DNA of 64,000 nt from Paralichthys olivaceus (Eukaryota > Chordata > Actinopteri > Pleuronectiformes > Paralichthyidae): NCBI RefSeq assembly GCF_024713975.1, contig NC_091116.1, positions 13,684,682 to 13,748,681 on the forward strand, in the 5' to 3' direction. The translations under genes were made by a program, and so were the position numbers. Below, in pieces: positions 26,524 through 41,869 of the stretch. The notes under the pieces are model-generated. The model was not told the DNA's origin, did no database searches, and worked only from the letters and a program-made list of their open reading frames with translations. How positions within the stretch are numbered: position 1 is the stretch's first letter; every line of letters starts with the position of its first letter.

Positions 26524-29500
26524 ATGGCTCGCCTCAACTGGTGCCTGGCTGCCGTCATCAGCTGGGGCAAGTTCCTCTTCGCCTGCTTCTTCCCGCTGCG
26601 GGGGGCCAAGCGAGACAAGGTAAGACCTCCACAGAGGGAGGGGGAGGGAGGGAGGGAGAGGATGGGGGAGGCATGGACGACTTCTGCACATGTCATCTTT
26701 CATGTGTCACCTCAGCCCGTGCAGGTGACTTTCTTTTACAATAGCAAGCACATCTGGAATCCTCATCCCGCATGAAATTTCCATCTGGAGGGGCCTTGTG
26801 CTCAATCATGCCACTCAGCAGCCGGCTTCACCTAAACCACCAAATGACGTAGCTGTGAAAACGCCACGGACCAGGGGCTCTGGAGGGCTGCTCGCTGTCC
26901 CTCTTAGTTGCTGGTTCAAGGTCAGTGTTACATCTCCAAGTGGTCTCCAGGCGGCTGCTCCACATAGAGATGCCGGGGAACCATGGGGAGCAGATTTTGG
27001 ATTTGCAACAACCACCTGGAGCAAAATGTCGGTTTCTCCCAGTACATCGGGTCACCTTGCTTTCACAGCAGCAGAACTGTGATGCACCATTATTTTTGGG
27101 GGGTTTTGCGTATCCCCAAGAAGGAGCTCTTCATCTTCATCCGCCCCCCTGTCGGTGCATGCCATGCTATTTGCAGGCTTTAGATCTAGTGAGCTTTTCA
27201 TCCCTGCATCATATCTCCGCTGGTCGTATGGCACATGTGTGTGAGCAGGAAAGGCCAATCTGAGTTCAGTGAATGGTATCAGCTGAACACACACTCTCCT
27301 TCCTTTGTCCGTTTCCCCGGAGCCGACGTTATTAGCAAAACCTGCACTGCAATCTTTTTCCTTTTTGCTTTTCTCTTGCAGATAATCAATCATGTGTAAC
27401 TACTCCGGCTCGTCTAAATGGCACCGTTCACTCGGACGCGCTCCAACATGCGCACTTACATGCGAGGACGGTGCCTGAGGTGATGCTCTGATGAATGGCG
27501 ATGGGTGGGATCATTTTTGGAGGCGATTTTTCTTATTTCTTTCAAACGACACAAGCGTCTCTAGAGCAAAGCAGTCGTCCTCAGGCTGGAGAACCAATCA
27601 GCGTAATGCACCGCGTCCTCGGCAGGTTTAAGAAATAATGTCGCACCACTTCAAATACCCTCTGAAAGTGAAAACACCTCTTAGGACTTTACGTGTGTCG
27701 TCATGTTCTGTATTTACATCCTCAACTTTGGCTAATTTCACAAAGCCCAGTTGAAACTTGAGGGTTGCGGGTCTCTAGCTTGGGTGGCGTTGGCGTAATA
27801 AGGTCTGGCGACGATGGGGATTTAGCTGACGGTGACGCCGAAGTGTGCACTGCTGCAGCCGCCCGTCTCTTTGAGCCCCAACACCCTCCCACCAGCACCA
27901 ACACCAGCAGCAGCAGCAGCCCCCTCCCACCCGCCCCATTGCCGCAGCTCCTTATCTCCACAACCACGCTCGTTCCCGCCACACTCCCCCCTGTCGCACT
28001 CGCTTGTATGTGTGTGTAAATGGAGCTTGTTAGTGTCTCTGCACACACACACACTTGTTATACGGCACATCTCCTTGACCCTAAACAATGAATCCACGTT
28101 CACTTCATTCACACGGTTTCTGCTTTCAGCTTTTTTTTCTTCATTTCCTTTTGTGTGAGATTTTCTTCGCCCTTAGAAGCGCTCGCGCAAATCGATGTGG
28201 TGAATGAATTCTCTTGCACCATTTTTCAAACTGACCCCGGCCTCATTATTCAGGCGAGGGGCTCGTCTTCATCCCTCTACCTGCACTTTAAAATCAGCTC
28301 CACTCATATTTTACCCTCATGCAGGAACATTCCCGCAGCCCCTCAACAGAAAAGAGCTCGTTTCTGACCACGTTCTGGTCCTCGGTGTTATTCTGCAAGA
28401 ATATTTCAACTTATTCTTTCGTGTGAATCCACATATTTTAGGTATTTTCCTGAATTTGTCTCTTTCCTCTTGTATCCATGTTATTTCCAGGATATCGTTG
28501 AAAAAAGTTGGTTTATATTTGAGAAATGTGAATATTTCCGTGCACCTCTTTGTGAGAAGAGTAAATTCGGCATCGGAGACGCCAGATACACATGTGGGAT
28601 CATCATGAAAACCCACATTTCCCTCTGTAAACTTGGATTTAAACATTAAATCCAGCTTTTGAAGTTTGTTGAGTGACCTCAACAGCAAGTTTTGAAATTC
28701 TGCCTCTTCATCGTCAAGATAAACATGAGAGTTCTGCCTCCCAACATGATTTTTAAGTCACCTCCACCTCCGTCTCTCCAGCTGCGGCACTCGGAGCTCG
28801 CCACGTGACCGGCAGGGAGGTGAAAGTGGAGAGGTACGGCTCCGTGTGTCTTCCCTCCGAGGGCCGCCGTGAGGTGTTTAGTTTCCATGGCAACGGGGCT
28901 CACGCGGCAGTCCCCGCACGACAGGGCCGGGTTACTACAGGAGGAGATGTGCTGGGAGTGTGTGTTTGACTATGAATGGGTGGTGCTCTGGAAGAAAGAG
29001 AGAGGGAGAGAGGGAGAGCGGTGATGATGTGTTTTCTCCATGTGTGTTACTATGGTGACGCTATTGTGGTACTATGGAGCTTCCTCTCCTCCTCACATCC
29101 TGTCTCCTTGTCTTTTCAAATTCTCTTCCTTTCTGTTGAATCCTCTCCTCTTCACTTCCTGTGTCTCCTTTCCTCGTGTCCTCTCTCTCTTCCTCTCATC
29201 TCTTTCCTCTTCTCTCTCCTGTTCCTTTTCTTTTTTCCAATTCCAAATCCTCTCCCTTCCTTCTTCTCTCCTCTTTACTTCCTGTTTCCTTACCTTTCCT
29301 TCCTTCCTTCCTCTGTCCTCTTTTCTTCTTGTGTCTCCTTTCCTTTCTTCCTGTCGCCTCTAAACTTCTTGTGTTTCCTTTCCTTCATTTTTTCTGTTCC
29401 TTTCCTCATGTCTTCTTGTCTCCTCTCTCCTCCTCTTCTTCCTCCTGTTCCTTTTCTTTTATCTGATTTACTCATCCCTCCTTTCCTTTTCCTGATTGTT

Positions 29501-30260
29501 TCACCCTTCCTTTTCCTTTCCTTATCTCATGTCCTTTCCTCACGTCTCCTCTCCTCTTGCTTCCTTCATCTTTTTGTGTCTCTTGATCTCATGTCCCTCC
29601 TCCTCTCTCCTCCTCCTCACCCTTCTCTTCATATCTCCTCTCTGTATATGATGTTTACTTGCGTCCCCATTTATTTAACTAATGTCTCCCCGGGCAGTAA
29701 ATTCCCATCAGGCAGTGCTGCGGGCAGCCAAAAGAGAAGAGGCTGATGGGAAACCTGTCCGCTGAATGGCTCCTTCTTCTCTCGCTCCAGATTGCCTCTC
29801 CAGCATATGCATGAAAACCTCATTCATTGCTCGTTGTATTTATCAAACGCTCCAATAAGCTCTCACACTGAGAGGTGTCGGCCGTGGCGAGCGGCGACAG
29901 GTTCTGTTCCCGCAGACTCTGAATGGTTCAGTGTATTCTGGGCCAGCGTTCAGCCTGATGGATGTTTTGTTATTTTAGCATTAAAGCTTTAATGTGATGG
30001 ATTCTCCAGCGACAGAGGAGGATACGGAGGAATACTTCATCTCTTCTTCTCCCTTCTCTTCCTCTCCTCTCTCCTATTCCTCTTGTGTTTCTCCCCACCT
30101 CTTCTCCTCCTCTCTTCTCATTTCCTCTCCCTCTTCCCCTTGTTTCCTCTCCTCTTCCTCTTTCCTTCCTCTCCTCTCCTCTGCTGCAGCTGTTGCTCCT
30201 TGTGTGCATTTGTCGCTACGTGCACATGTGCATAAAAAACCTTTAAATAGCTTTAACATG

Positions 30261-30311
<51 letters not shown>

Positions 30312-30730
30312 CTGAGCTCCGGCATGTTGCTTTGGGAGTTGGGGAATAAGAACCTGACCTCACTGTGCAAAAATGTTGTACTGAGAAAACACACCACTCC
30401 CAATAGCAGCTCCAAAATCAATGCTTTTTGCAGGTAGTGAAGTATCACTTAAATGGCTCCTCTGGCTGCACCCAGAAAGAAAAAAACAACAACCTGAGCT
30501 GCGTGCATGAGCTGTGTGTGTCGACATGTGCTCCACAATCTGCAGTGGATGTCGGAAGGTTGGTGGGAGGCCACTAGAGGCTGCTAGCAACCCAGTTTAG
30601 AGCAGCCGGCTGCAGGGAAACAAACACACACCAAACCCATTTAAAAACCAGTTCGGTTAACATGGCTGCTGCTGCACAAGCAGAAACATCTCTGCAATGT
30701 GTGCACACGCTGCTGACATTATGTTAATAC

Positions 30731-30766
<36 letters not shown>

Positions 30767-33700
30767 TTATGTGTCAGGTTCGCCTATGGATGGAGGTAAC
30801 TGTTACAGTGGAAGTGATGGAGTGCAGCAGGGATCAATAGAGGGTGTTTTCTCAAAATGAATTGGCTCTTAGCCCTTTATGGATCTGACTGTGGAGTGAT
30901 GTAATGTGTCTGCACTGCTGATATTATGTTGATTCAGTGCTGTACGTTATATGGACGTACACACGCATAAAGCGATCCCTCGCGCATGTGCTCGGAAATG
31001 CATGCATGTTCACTGTACGCACACGCAGGGAAGATGAAACACACATAGGCCAGAAACTGATCCTGTATCAGTTTGTGTGGGGACTTTGTTGGTTTTAATC
31101 GGCTCTGACTGACAGTGATGGAAACGTGACACCCTGGTGAACACGCTAATTTCTAATTCCTTATTTCGGCTGTCCGGACGTCATGGTCCTCACTGGAGTT
31201 CCGAGTGTTGGTGCGTAAAAAGCTGTGGACGTTTGACGTTGTTCCTCTTTTGTGTCTTGCATGCGGCAACACTTAAAAGACAGCGAGGCGAGCGCCACAG
31301 TTATGATGTCGAACATGACGCACCAGGGTGAAAAGACAGAAAGGAAAACTCAACTGGCGATGGGAAATGAGTCAGTTGCCTTTTTGGCGGGTTCGCCTGC
31401 TTATAGCTGTTTTATTTTGGTATAAAAGAACAAGTGGACCATGTTCCACAGATTCTCATTGATTTCTCAGAGAAGGATCAGATTTGGAGGACTGGTATCT
31501 GTGAGTGTGTGTAATTGGGCGCAGCTTGATTGAATTTAACGGACGTTTGGCTGAGGTATGAGCTTTCTAACTTTCTGTGAGTGTTGCACTAAATTGCAGG
31601 AGTTTCCCTTTTCAGTGTGAGGTCCAGTTAGAATTAACTTGCGTGAAAAGAAAAAGGGGATAATTGACGTGATGAAGACTTGTGCACGAGCCTCTGCATG
31701 TTCATTGTTTTCATACGCTGCCTTTCTTTGAGTGCGCACACGTGCAGCATCTGTCCATCAGCTGCATTTTCTCGTCGTCCCAACAACTTCTGCAGCAGGT
31801 ACCTGTTAGTTCTGCACTAGTTTGTCCGACCACTCGGCTGCGTCACAGTCCTGCGGATACTTCGAAGGAGCAGAGGCGATCTGGAAGCAGGAAGGGGTTG
31901 CCAATGAAAAATTTAAGTGACATTAGCACAGACATGAGCGAGCATGCTTGCAGAAGAGAGGTGGAGGGAAGGAGAGGTGAGGTATGCGATGCAAGGAAGC
32001 CAAAGGGGTGGAGGGTGGTCAATGAATGGAGTGTGTGAGGGGGAGAAAGGAGGGACTAACAAGGATCATTTGAGGAGAGGGGAGGATTTGAAAGGGACAA
32101 AAATAAAGGCCAGGACTCACCTCCCCCCTTTTACTTTATGGAATAAAGTTACCACTCTTCAAGACGAGGGCAGGAGTGAGTGAGTGAACAAAAGTGAAGG
32201 AGCAGGAGTGGAGGACGCAGAGCAAGAGAGGGAGGGAGTGAGCTGAGATGAGGGACTGAGAGAGAAAACCAGAGCAGCGTTTCCATTCCCACCCTCCGTG
32301 CACCTCGCATGTCTGGCATGGATCCGTGTCACCGAAGCCTGCGTGGATCTACCGGGAATCTCTGGGAATACTGTGGATTTCTGCCGTGAGGCCGGGAGAG
32401 TCCACGGGTGGCGGTTTCTTATTTTTTATTTCTTTTCAAAGATGCCCTCCGTGTCTCTGTCTCTGCCCTCGGCTCTGGCAGGGAGGGCCAGGACGTGGGT
32501 TTGCCTCTCCTGCATGTTTTGGGTAAGAAATCCGTGATAGATACAAGACTGCATGTGGGTCAGTCGCCAGGAAAAGGTCAACAGCGTTTTGTTTTATGTG
32601 TGAGGAGGTGACACGCTGCAGCATCACTGTTGCCTCCAGCTCCACGAGACGTTTCATGTTTGTGGGATTTAAACATTTGGCTGAAAGTTGGAAAACCTTA
32701 GAACCTTGAAGCGTTCGATTTTGATTTGCTATCAATGTTTAAAACTTGCATTCTCCCAAAGTATAGAAATATTTATTATAAATATTCACCACTTTTTATA
32801 TTCGTTACAACTTACTATTAACATATTCCATCAAAGTATATTTCCACTAATTAAACCCTTCATCCTCACAACATCTGTATATAAGATACCTCCTCTATCG
32901 TCCGACCTGTTTTGGTCACTAAAGGTCAAGCGGTCCCTTCTCATTCGTCCTCGCTGTAGCTGCATGAGCACGACGGGCGAACCCACAGTAGCCGGCTCCG
33001 CTTGATGATCCGTGCAAGACTAATCTAGTTGACTGCTCTGTGGCGACTCGCTTCGGCGTGTTCTTGCGTCGAGTCCATGCGGCCTCGGCACTCGAGCTAT
33101 TTCTGGTTTCTCCTGTATAATTTAATCTGCTGCTGCTCGCTTCTCCTCCTATCGGGGACTGACGGAGTGTATCAGGAACCGGGGGCTCTCCACGCAGCAT
33201 CATGGGAAAGAAGAAATTGCGTGTGGACCCAAGATCATGGGTTTTTATTCCTGTGCAGTTGTTGTGTTCTTGCTGCACCTGTGACCTGCAAACTGAGCCT
33301 TGTATGTTAACACGCTCCGACATCACACATTACCTGGGTTTTTATGCTCTGAGCTGCAGTGTTACACCATCTCCATCAGAGAAGTAGGTGGATTTATAGA
33401 TCTTTTGGTGGTTTAATGCACACACAGTGCGTCATGATGGCACCCAAGTGTTAAATGAAGCATCTGTCCTACTTTTCCGGAGCTCGCAGTGGAGCCATTT
33501 AGATGCAAGAGGGGAAAGAGGCAGGATGGGAGGAGAAGCTCCCACGCAGTTCATATGCAAACGAAGGCTTTGACTTCAGATGGGATTCGTCCAAATCCAA
33601 CATCATCGACGACAGAAAGACGCCGAAGAGGGAAGAGAAGGGGAAAGAGTGACGAGTGTCGTGAGGTGTGACATCAGCAGCGCGAGCAGGAGGAGTAATG

Positions 33701-36700
33701 AGCAGAGGCTGAGTGACGTGCGAGAGGCCCGTTCTGAGAAAGCTCCTCAAATACATGCTATTAATAATTGAGCAGCCCCACGCACAGAGAGAGAATATTC
33801 GATTTGACGAGCTGACAGAAACAGCCACAAACGCAGGAGAGTTCCTGCAGCACCGGCAAAATACTTCTGTGAGCTCATTACGGCTCCGCAGTATGCTAAG
33901 ACGCTGCGCTAACAAATAACAACAAAAAACGTTATCTGACACAGCGCCGCCGCCGCCGATTCCACTTTAAACATATTCTGTGAAGAATCCCCTGCTGGTG
34001 TTTCAGGCCTGGGATTGTGTTTGTGGTGTTCTCTGGTGTCAGAGTGTAGCGACAGACCTCAGATGTTTTCTTGTTCCCGTGGAGGCTGTTTCATCTTGAC
34101 TGTAAGACGGCGAGGCGTTGGTGATGTTGCAGAGTTTGTCGGTCTGTTCACGTCGTGTATTAATAATGTATGCAAACATAAATAACCTAAATTTAGTGTT
34201 GGTCTACAATTTGAGAGTGTTTAGGAGTTTTTAAATACATAAACCTGAATATGAAACGTACACTGATTTAAGAAATAACCACGGTGAGTCGCTCTCCTTT
34301 GGTTGAATTGTAAGAAATGATCGTGGCGTTAGAGGAAGTCTGACCTCATGTGTCTTTGTGATGTCAGACATTGGCCTGATGACATCACCAGCAGAAAAGA
34401 TTGGACAATGTGTTTCTGAACTTTGTGCAAAACAGTTTTTCTTTGGAGCGTCCTTTTAAAATCATCTCATCTTTCTTTGTATTCATGTGTCTGCAGCTTG
34501 TTCATATTCTTCCTCGTGGTTTTCTGTTGGTTTTAGCTGCTGCAGATTATAAAGAAGATTTAAATATATATTATATCATGACTCTTTTGTTTTATTGTAG
34601 GTGGTGGTGGCTTCCAGCTGAAACACTGTAGGCTGAGATGTATGGTAGATCCATCATGTCTTCAGTTGTCTCACAGAGTCTCTTATTGACTCACCAGAAT
34701 CCCCTGAGAGCTCTGAAAATCAATCGGCCTTTGATTGGACCGTCACGCCTCTGTGTGTGTCACCTCTGTGTGCGTGTGTGTGTGAAATGCCATTTCCCGC
34801 TGCTAATAAGAACGTATGTGCTCGCCGTGCCAGGTGATTAGCTTGCGTTGAATGAGGGGATTCGTCGGGGTAATGAATCCCGCTGTGTTTACGGTGGCGT
34901 TATCATCGTCCATCAAACTTGTAGACTTGTACGTCTTGTTCATGCCCCAACGGGAACCATAATTTACAAAATTTACAAAATGAACATCACCTGTTTTGAA
35001 GAGGACTTAAAACTAGAGATTGAGAAATAAACTTATTGGAAAATGTTTACTGACGTTATAAATCAAGTAATTTTATCATAGACTTCTATAGAAATAATCA
35101 GAATACAGGTTTCAGGCACTGACACAATTCACTTCCTTTTTCCAGCGTTATTTGGATCTTTTGGGATTACAACACACTCTAGTTTAGAAATATGTAAATC
35201 TTCTATTTACAAAACATGGGGAAAATGAAGAGCCTCACACAGATCTTTACAATATTGTTTTTAACGTCATAAAAACACACAGTTGTGGTTCGGTCCACAT
35301 CTTTCATAATAATATCGGTGCAGATATTTGTGCTGTGAAGATGATGTCCACCTCCATCTGACATGAAACTGCACTCAGACCCAGTTCTGGTTCCTCCACA
35401 GGGAGCTCATGTCCTCCTCAGCTGCCTCTCAGGCTGTCGGTCCGCAGCCACAGATCCTTCTAACTCTCACCGGAGCCTCCTCTCGCTTTTCCAACCAGTG
35501 CATTTGTACGTGCACGTGTGTGTGTGCGCGTGCACAGCCGGTGGTACCATATCTGCGAGAATCAGAGCGTCCCCTGAGTGTGGACAGCCGTCATTCTGGC
35601 TAAACAATGCTCCAGTATCTGCGATAAGGTGATTTATACGCGATGTGACCGGACACCTCCCTGCAGGGCCCCGGGGCCACCGGCAGCCCGACCATGACCC
35701 GGCCTCAGTGCACTGCCCTGGGCACTGTGCACTGCTCTGCCCCCTCGTCTCTGCCCTCACAGAGGCTGGAGACGATTCAAAATGAAAAACGTGGAGATTA
35801 GGGCCGGACATAATGATTCTTTTCATTATTGATTAATCCGTCAATTGATTTTGAATTCTTGATTCATTGTTTAGTTTGTAAAACATCAAGATATTCCCCA
35901 AAGCTCATGGTGACGACCACACATCTCTTGTTTTGTCTGAACAAAGATGTTTAGTTCCTAATCAGACACAAGTGCTTGATCCTTTTATAGAATCAATGCT
36001 CTGATCAGTCTAATCCATTAATCTAAGATGTCCTCCTCAAGATAAATGTACAACTTACACATTCCCTGTTTGTAATGTTTTAATACAAATTCTGATTTTA
36101 CTTTTCTCGGGATAGAAAAAGTACATTTTTTATTACCTACGCCAAGGAGGTTTTGTTTTCGTCCGTCTATTGGTTGGACTGGATTGTTTGTCAGAAATAA
36201 CAATGTGGATCTAGTGAATATAAATGTGGTTTCATGAGAGAACTGGGAGGTTTACGTTCTGTTGAGTGTCCTCAACTTGATGCTCATTTCGGATGCTTGG
36301 TTTATGGAGTCGTGTTCCAGTTATTTCCTCAACAATCAATGAATCGATTGGTCCAGAAATGACATTTAAAAAGATGTTTACAACATATACCTGGTGTCGC
36401 CGTGTGCTGCTTTTTATTCTGGACCAAACACACGAGAGCCCAGCGTTCAAACTTCATTAGCGGCTGACTAACGATCATAACAGCAGCCGAGACTTCATGA
36501 TCACAGCTCATTGATCTCCGTGTCTCTGCGTCTGCATCGGGTATCGATCGAATCGCACGCTCACGTAAACACTGCAGCAGCTGCAGCCCTCACGTGCACA
36601 TGCTTACTGCTGGATGTGATGCATTCATCCAGCATCACGTGCACACTTACGCACTCAGTGTGCTGATGCTCAAAGGAGGAATCTACTACGACCTGGCACC

Positions 36701-39700
36701 GGGCCGACGGTGTCAGACCTCAGGGATCGGATGTATTCAGAGCCATAAATAAAACATCCTGAACTCGTGTGTATGTTCTTGTACACTGATCCATACTCCC
36801 ATGACGTATGGACGTAGAGACGGACAGTGTGTGTTCTTCTGATTTCTACCTCCACAGGCTTTACTCTCTGTTCTGCCAATCACTGATGTGCACATAATCA
36901 CAGTGAAGGAGGCCCCTGGAGGGTTATAACCAGAATAATGACTCTCCTGATAAGAGATCTCACTCTTCCCTCTCTCATTCTCCCATCTACTGTGAAAATA
37001 AATCAAGGAGCCGAGGTTTGGATTTGTTAATCTGCTGGATGTCTGGATGCCGCTCATCGATTTACGCTGAGTGAAGCCGGTGAAACAAACATGATGCATC
37101 GGTGTGTTTTCATCTAAACACACTGACCTCAGCCCCCCTGCTAATTTCAGCTGTTTGATGCACCATCTGTGCGTTTGAGATTCACGGAGAGTTCAAGAGC
37201 GAAGGACGAGTTTACAGCGAGGTGACGCAGAGTCTGACGAAGTTCACAGAGATGTGAAATAAGTCTGATCCACACAGACTGATCCGTCCCTACATCAGGG
37301 GGAGGAGACGGAGGAAATGTGGTTTTGTTTTTGGTGCAAGCTCATTACACAAGGTGGGAACGTGCGACATGAGAAAATGTGCACTATGGAAGATGTTTTG
37401 TAAAAAAGCTGTTGTGGAGTAAAAAGATGTTTACGTGAGAGCGAGGGGCTCAGACCAAGAGGGAAAAGTTCCCTCAGCAGTGCAGACAGGGCGTCAGGCT
37501 CGTTGTCCACCACCCTCCCACATGGAAATCAAAAAACACTTAGGAGACACACAGAATATTACAAATATCACATTGTGGTTCTCGTTTGGTTCTCTCTCTC
37601 TCTCCCTCGGTCTCACAAAGGCGCTCATTGTTCCTGACAGAATTTCAATTTGGTGGAAATTGAAAGCAGGTGTGGCTCCGCGTTTCCCGGGGCCGGGGGC
37701 CGGGCTGGGGCGGGGCTGCAGGACTTTTCTCTTTTCCTCGACTTTCACTCTCCGTGGGGCCTGTTCCTCACGCTCCACTTCACCGAGTCACGTCGTCCGG
37801 CGTTCAGGCCGCGTGGTGTTTTTTACCCCGGGTGACTCACTCGCTCCCTCTCTTCATCAGCCGGGTCACTCGTTCAGATTCGTATGTCTTCACATATAAA
37901 TATTTACTGCAGCTTCCAGGATTCCTTTGCTGTCAGATGGAAAATCATTTCAGGAGGTAAAAAATAATCCGAAACAGAACATACGATCCTTCTGCTGAAT
38001 CTCCAAAGGCCTGTATTTATTGCACTATTGTTCCTCTGAGACAGTTACTGCACATGAGGGGACACTCTGACTTAACGACCAATGGACGACAGGGTCTGCA
38101 TCAAATTACATCATTATGCAAAATGATCCTGTACATCTTTACTCCGCTGTGCCCCTCATTGTGTTTATAGATTCATGCAGAAAGACTTTCCTCGGACTAA
38201 ACGGAACCACATGTGGAGGTTCTCGTTAGAAGGGGCACGTCAGTTTGTGGATTGACACTGGGACTTTGTGTTGGTGTGTGTGTGCGAGGGCAGGTTTGAA
38301 CGGCGGGGCCCCGATGCAGACGCACAAACGCACCTGGCGTAAACAGGAAGTCCAGACGACAAACATTTACCCTTGACGTACTGAATATTTCTGTGTGTCG
38401 CTTTTCTTTTGTCAAACATGTTGATCGGGGGACATGCGAATTAAAATGTGGGTAAAACAAGATGAGTTACTTGACGTTGGCTGGTGCTCAAGTTAACTAT
38501 CGTCTTAACGACACAAATTCATTTTTAACAAACGAATAAGCTGGTAAATAAATAGCTAGTGAGTTAGCAAACTTAACAGCTAATTAACTACTTAATTGAA
38601 AAGTTGAACAGCTAATGAGCCACTGAGGATAAAAAACTTTAAGGAAAGCCCTCAAATAATACATTTTGTATTTTGAATTATTTATTTGATTCCTGATTCT
38701 TGATGTTGAAATGTTTTTGTCCCATCACCGTTCATAAGCAGGTGTTTTGTAGTTCTGCTGGTATTTCTAGTTTTGCAGAGATTTTTTGAGAAATATAATC
38801 ATGCATTTCTCTAAAAACATTTTTTATTAAACTGTGTTCAGCATGAGCTCATGTGTTTGTCTGCATACGTCTTAAATGCACACGCGCATGACCGGACACG
38901 CATTCTGTTTAGGTTCATTTGTATGTGCCGGGTATAATTTGTGTCCATGTCGGAGCAGAAGGACGGAGCGGTGCCTTTGAGAGAGTCGTCCCCTCACCCC
39001 ATCCTCCCTCCCTCCTTTCACCTCCCTCCTGCTCCCACTTCTTGGCTCTAAGTGGGGTTGCGGTCGAGGTAGCGTAGTGATGCTTTTCATTAGCTAAGTG
39101 CAACTGGGGGAGAGGAGCACAGAGCCTTGATTTACTGGGCCTGCTGTCTATATGACTGAACACACGCACACACTCACTCAAAGAAACACCTCTCCTCTTC
39201 CTCCCTCCTTGGCTCTTAGTCTGCACACTCCATCCCTTCATCCCACCCTTTTTTATCCATATGCATCCATTTCCTTCCCCTCCCTTGCTGTCCTTCTCTT
39301 TCTGTCTCTCCGCATAACTCTTCTTCCATTTTCTCCCCCTGGCGTCTCCTGGGAGTTTCCTTCTGACACGACACTGAGGACAGGATTTTTCTCTGTTCGC
39401 TTATCACAGATGTTGAAATATCAGTTTCTTAGGCGTCATAATGGAAGAAATCATTCGTTTGATTGTAAATCATCTGATTTTGCAGCTGGTGACAGTTGAT
39501 GATGATATATATATTATTTTAATTAATCAATTAGATTTTTAGGGGGGGAGGAAAGTTGCGTATCACTTTACCCTGTATTCTTTCAGCTTCTTCTTCATGT
39601 GAGGAGACAAAATGAGCTGTTACAGAAACTGAAACAGGCTTTTATATTATTGAATTAGTAAAATCTTGAATCCCTGAAAACTAAAAGTTTTCCAGAAGAT

Positions 39701-39817
39701 GAGAAAAATGAAACTCTGAGGGTGATTCCCACTTTAGAAGTTAGAAATCTTTGTGTTCATTACGTGTTATTTAAGCTGCTGAGGCCGTTTCCCTCTTCCT
39801 CTGAACCCATTTACACT

Positions 39818-39872
<55 letters not shown>

Positions 39873-41449
39873 ACTGGTGGTTGTATGTTTTTTTTTTCCC
39901 ACCTCATCCATCATTGTTTGACAGGACACGTTGAACCAAGTTGCCGTGGCGGCCAGGTAACCATGGCTCCTGCCCGTGACACAGCTGGCTGCATGTGATT
40001 GGTTTAACCGGCGGCTTTGTGCCAGGTCATCTTTAACATGGAGGCTGTGGAGTGGCACCGCGATGCTTCAGCCTCTATTTATAAACCCGGCAAAGCACAC
40101 GCTGCAAAAAACGACCCTGTCTTTTCAGTTACTGGCTCTTCTAAAGGTTTAAATCTTAATTTCACAGAATTTCTATAGTATTGTGGACGTCCTGGGACAA
40201 GATGGACGGAGCTGTCTCCTTTTTTTATTTACTCAGCATTCCTCCAGCGATCATGATGGATCATCTCACTTTAATGAGTTTAAAGCTTGGCTGCTGTTTA
40301 ATACACCAACGAACTCGTGGAAGGTCGTTAATGAGCCGTTAATGTTTGTTCATAAAGTTCGTGTTCACAGGAAGTGTCAGCACGTTGCCTGTGTTGAAAC
40401 CACCTGTTGTAAACCATCTGAGTGTGTCCGGCCCCGTGCAGCCAAGGTCGGACAGGACTCCTCTCAGGAGCTTCCACGCCGAGCGTGTCACACACTGCGA
40501 CAAAAGCCATTAAGATTTAGGGAGATAGGAGAGCGAAGAAAACGCTGAGGAATACAGTTCGGTGAAAAGCTTGGAGCCAAAAGAACTGCGGCACAAAGAG
40601 AGAGAGGAGTACAGGAGCAGAAGATGGATGGCACAAGTTTACTCTCTCTTTCACCAGTTAGTGTGAGGATGAGATGCTGAGTTGCATTGTGGGAAGTGTA
40701 AGAACCAGGCTTCATTTGATCTGGTTAGTTTTGGTTTCACGTTGTAATTCAGGGATTAAACTACTTGACACTGATCGGTTTGTGGTCGGACTTGGTTTTG
40801 GTGCGTTGGTCCGAGGAACCTTTCACACCTGATGTATCGGACTGAACTGAAAAGTGCGATGAAATGTCGAAGAGAGTTACCCGGTGATTTATCGGTTCGT
40901 TCTTTCGGTGACAGTTGGAACAAGGTGACTATTAAAGAAACGGCGTTTTCAGTAACGAGCTGGAGATTTACAGTCCAGCGGAGCCCAACCCAGACCGGCC
41001 CAGCTGCACAAATACACAGAGGAAATGACATCATCGCTATGACTCACTGAGGAGCGTGTTCGGATAGAGGGATGGTGGAGAAAGAGAAGAGGGGGAATCC
41101 AAGAGGGGGTTTGTTCTCCGTCGCCTGTTTCTTTAAAAGAGCAGGTCGACCTTCGCATCATGAGAAGAACTTAAACAGCCTCGTACGACAGCATGAAACC
41201 AGATGAGATCACATGTCGAGGCACCTTCACATGAAACATCAGTGACCCAGTTACAGGAACAGCATTTTGTTCACTCCAGGATAAATTAATCAAATCCAGT
41301 CTGAGTAACGTTCAGATGTTTGGAGGGAACGCCACGAATAAATTCAGTCATGGATTTCATCCCTCTGAGGTCTTCAGGGATCCTCCCTGTTCTCCTGCTG
41401 ACGAGCAGCACGTCAACTGCTAACCCACCTTCATCCTCGTCACGGCCGC

Positions 41450-41480
<31 letters not shown>

Positions 41481-41806
41481 TCCTCCATCTCCTCTGTGTG
41501 TTTTCAATCAAACCAATCTTCACTGCTCTGCTCAGTTTCTGGAGCTGCTGTCCTCAGGCTGCTCGGAAAAATGTTCCAGCAAACCCCCTTCTATCCCCCA
41601 TCCCCCAACTCATGCATACAGTACAGTACACACACACACACTCACACACACGTTCACACTCACACTCTCACACACTCGCGTGCACGTATCATTCCTCGAG
41701 TTTTTGAGGTTGTTGGCTGCTCTGAGGCGTCTTTCTCCTCTTCATCATTAATTAGTGGTTTAATTAGAGAACTTCAAAGTGAAAACATCCTCTGCTGGTG
41801 GGCGGA

Positions 41807-41869
<63 letters not shown>

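Noticed and set aside
28976..29746. 256-codon plus-strand open frame
   Set aside because: Translation of a CT-rich tract: only S, L, F and P runs, no family features.
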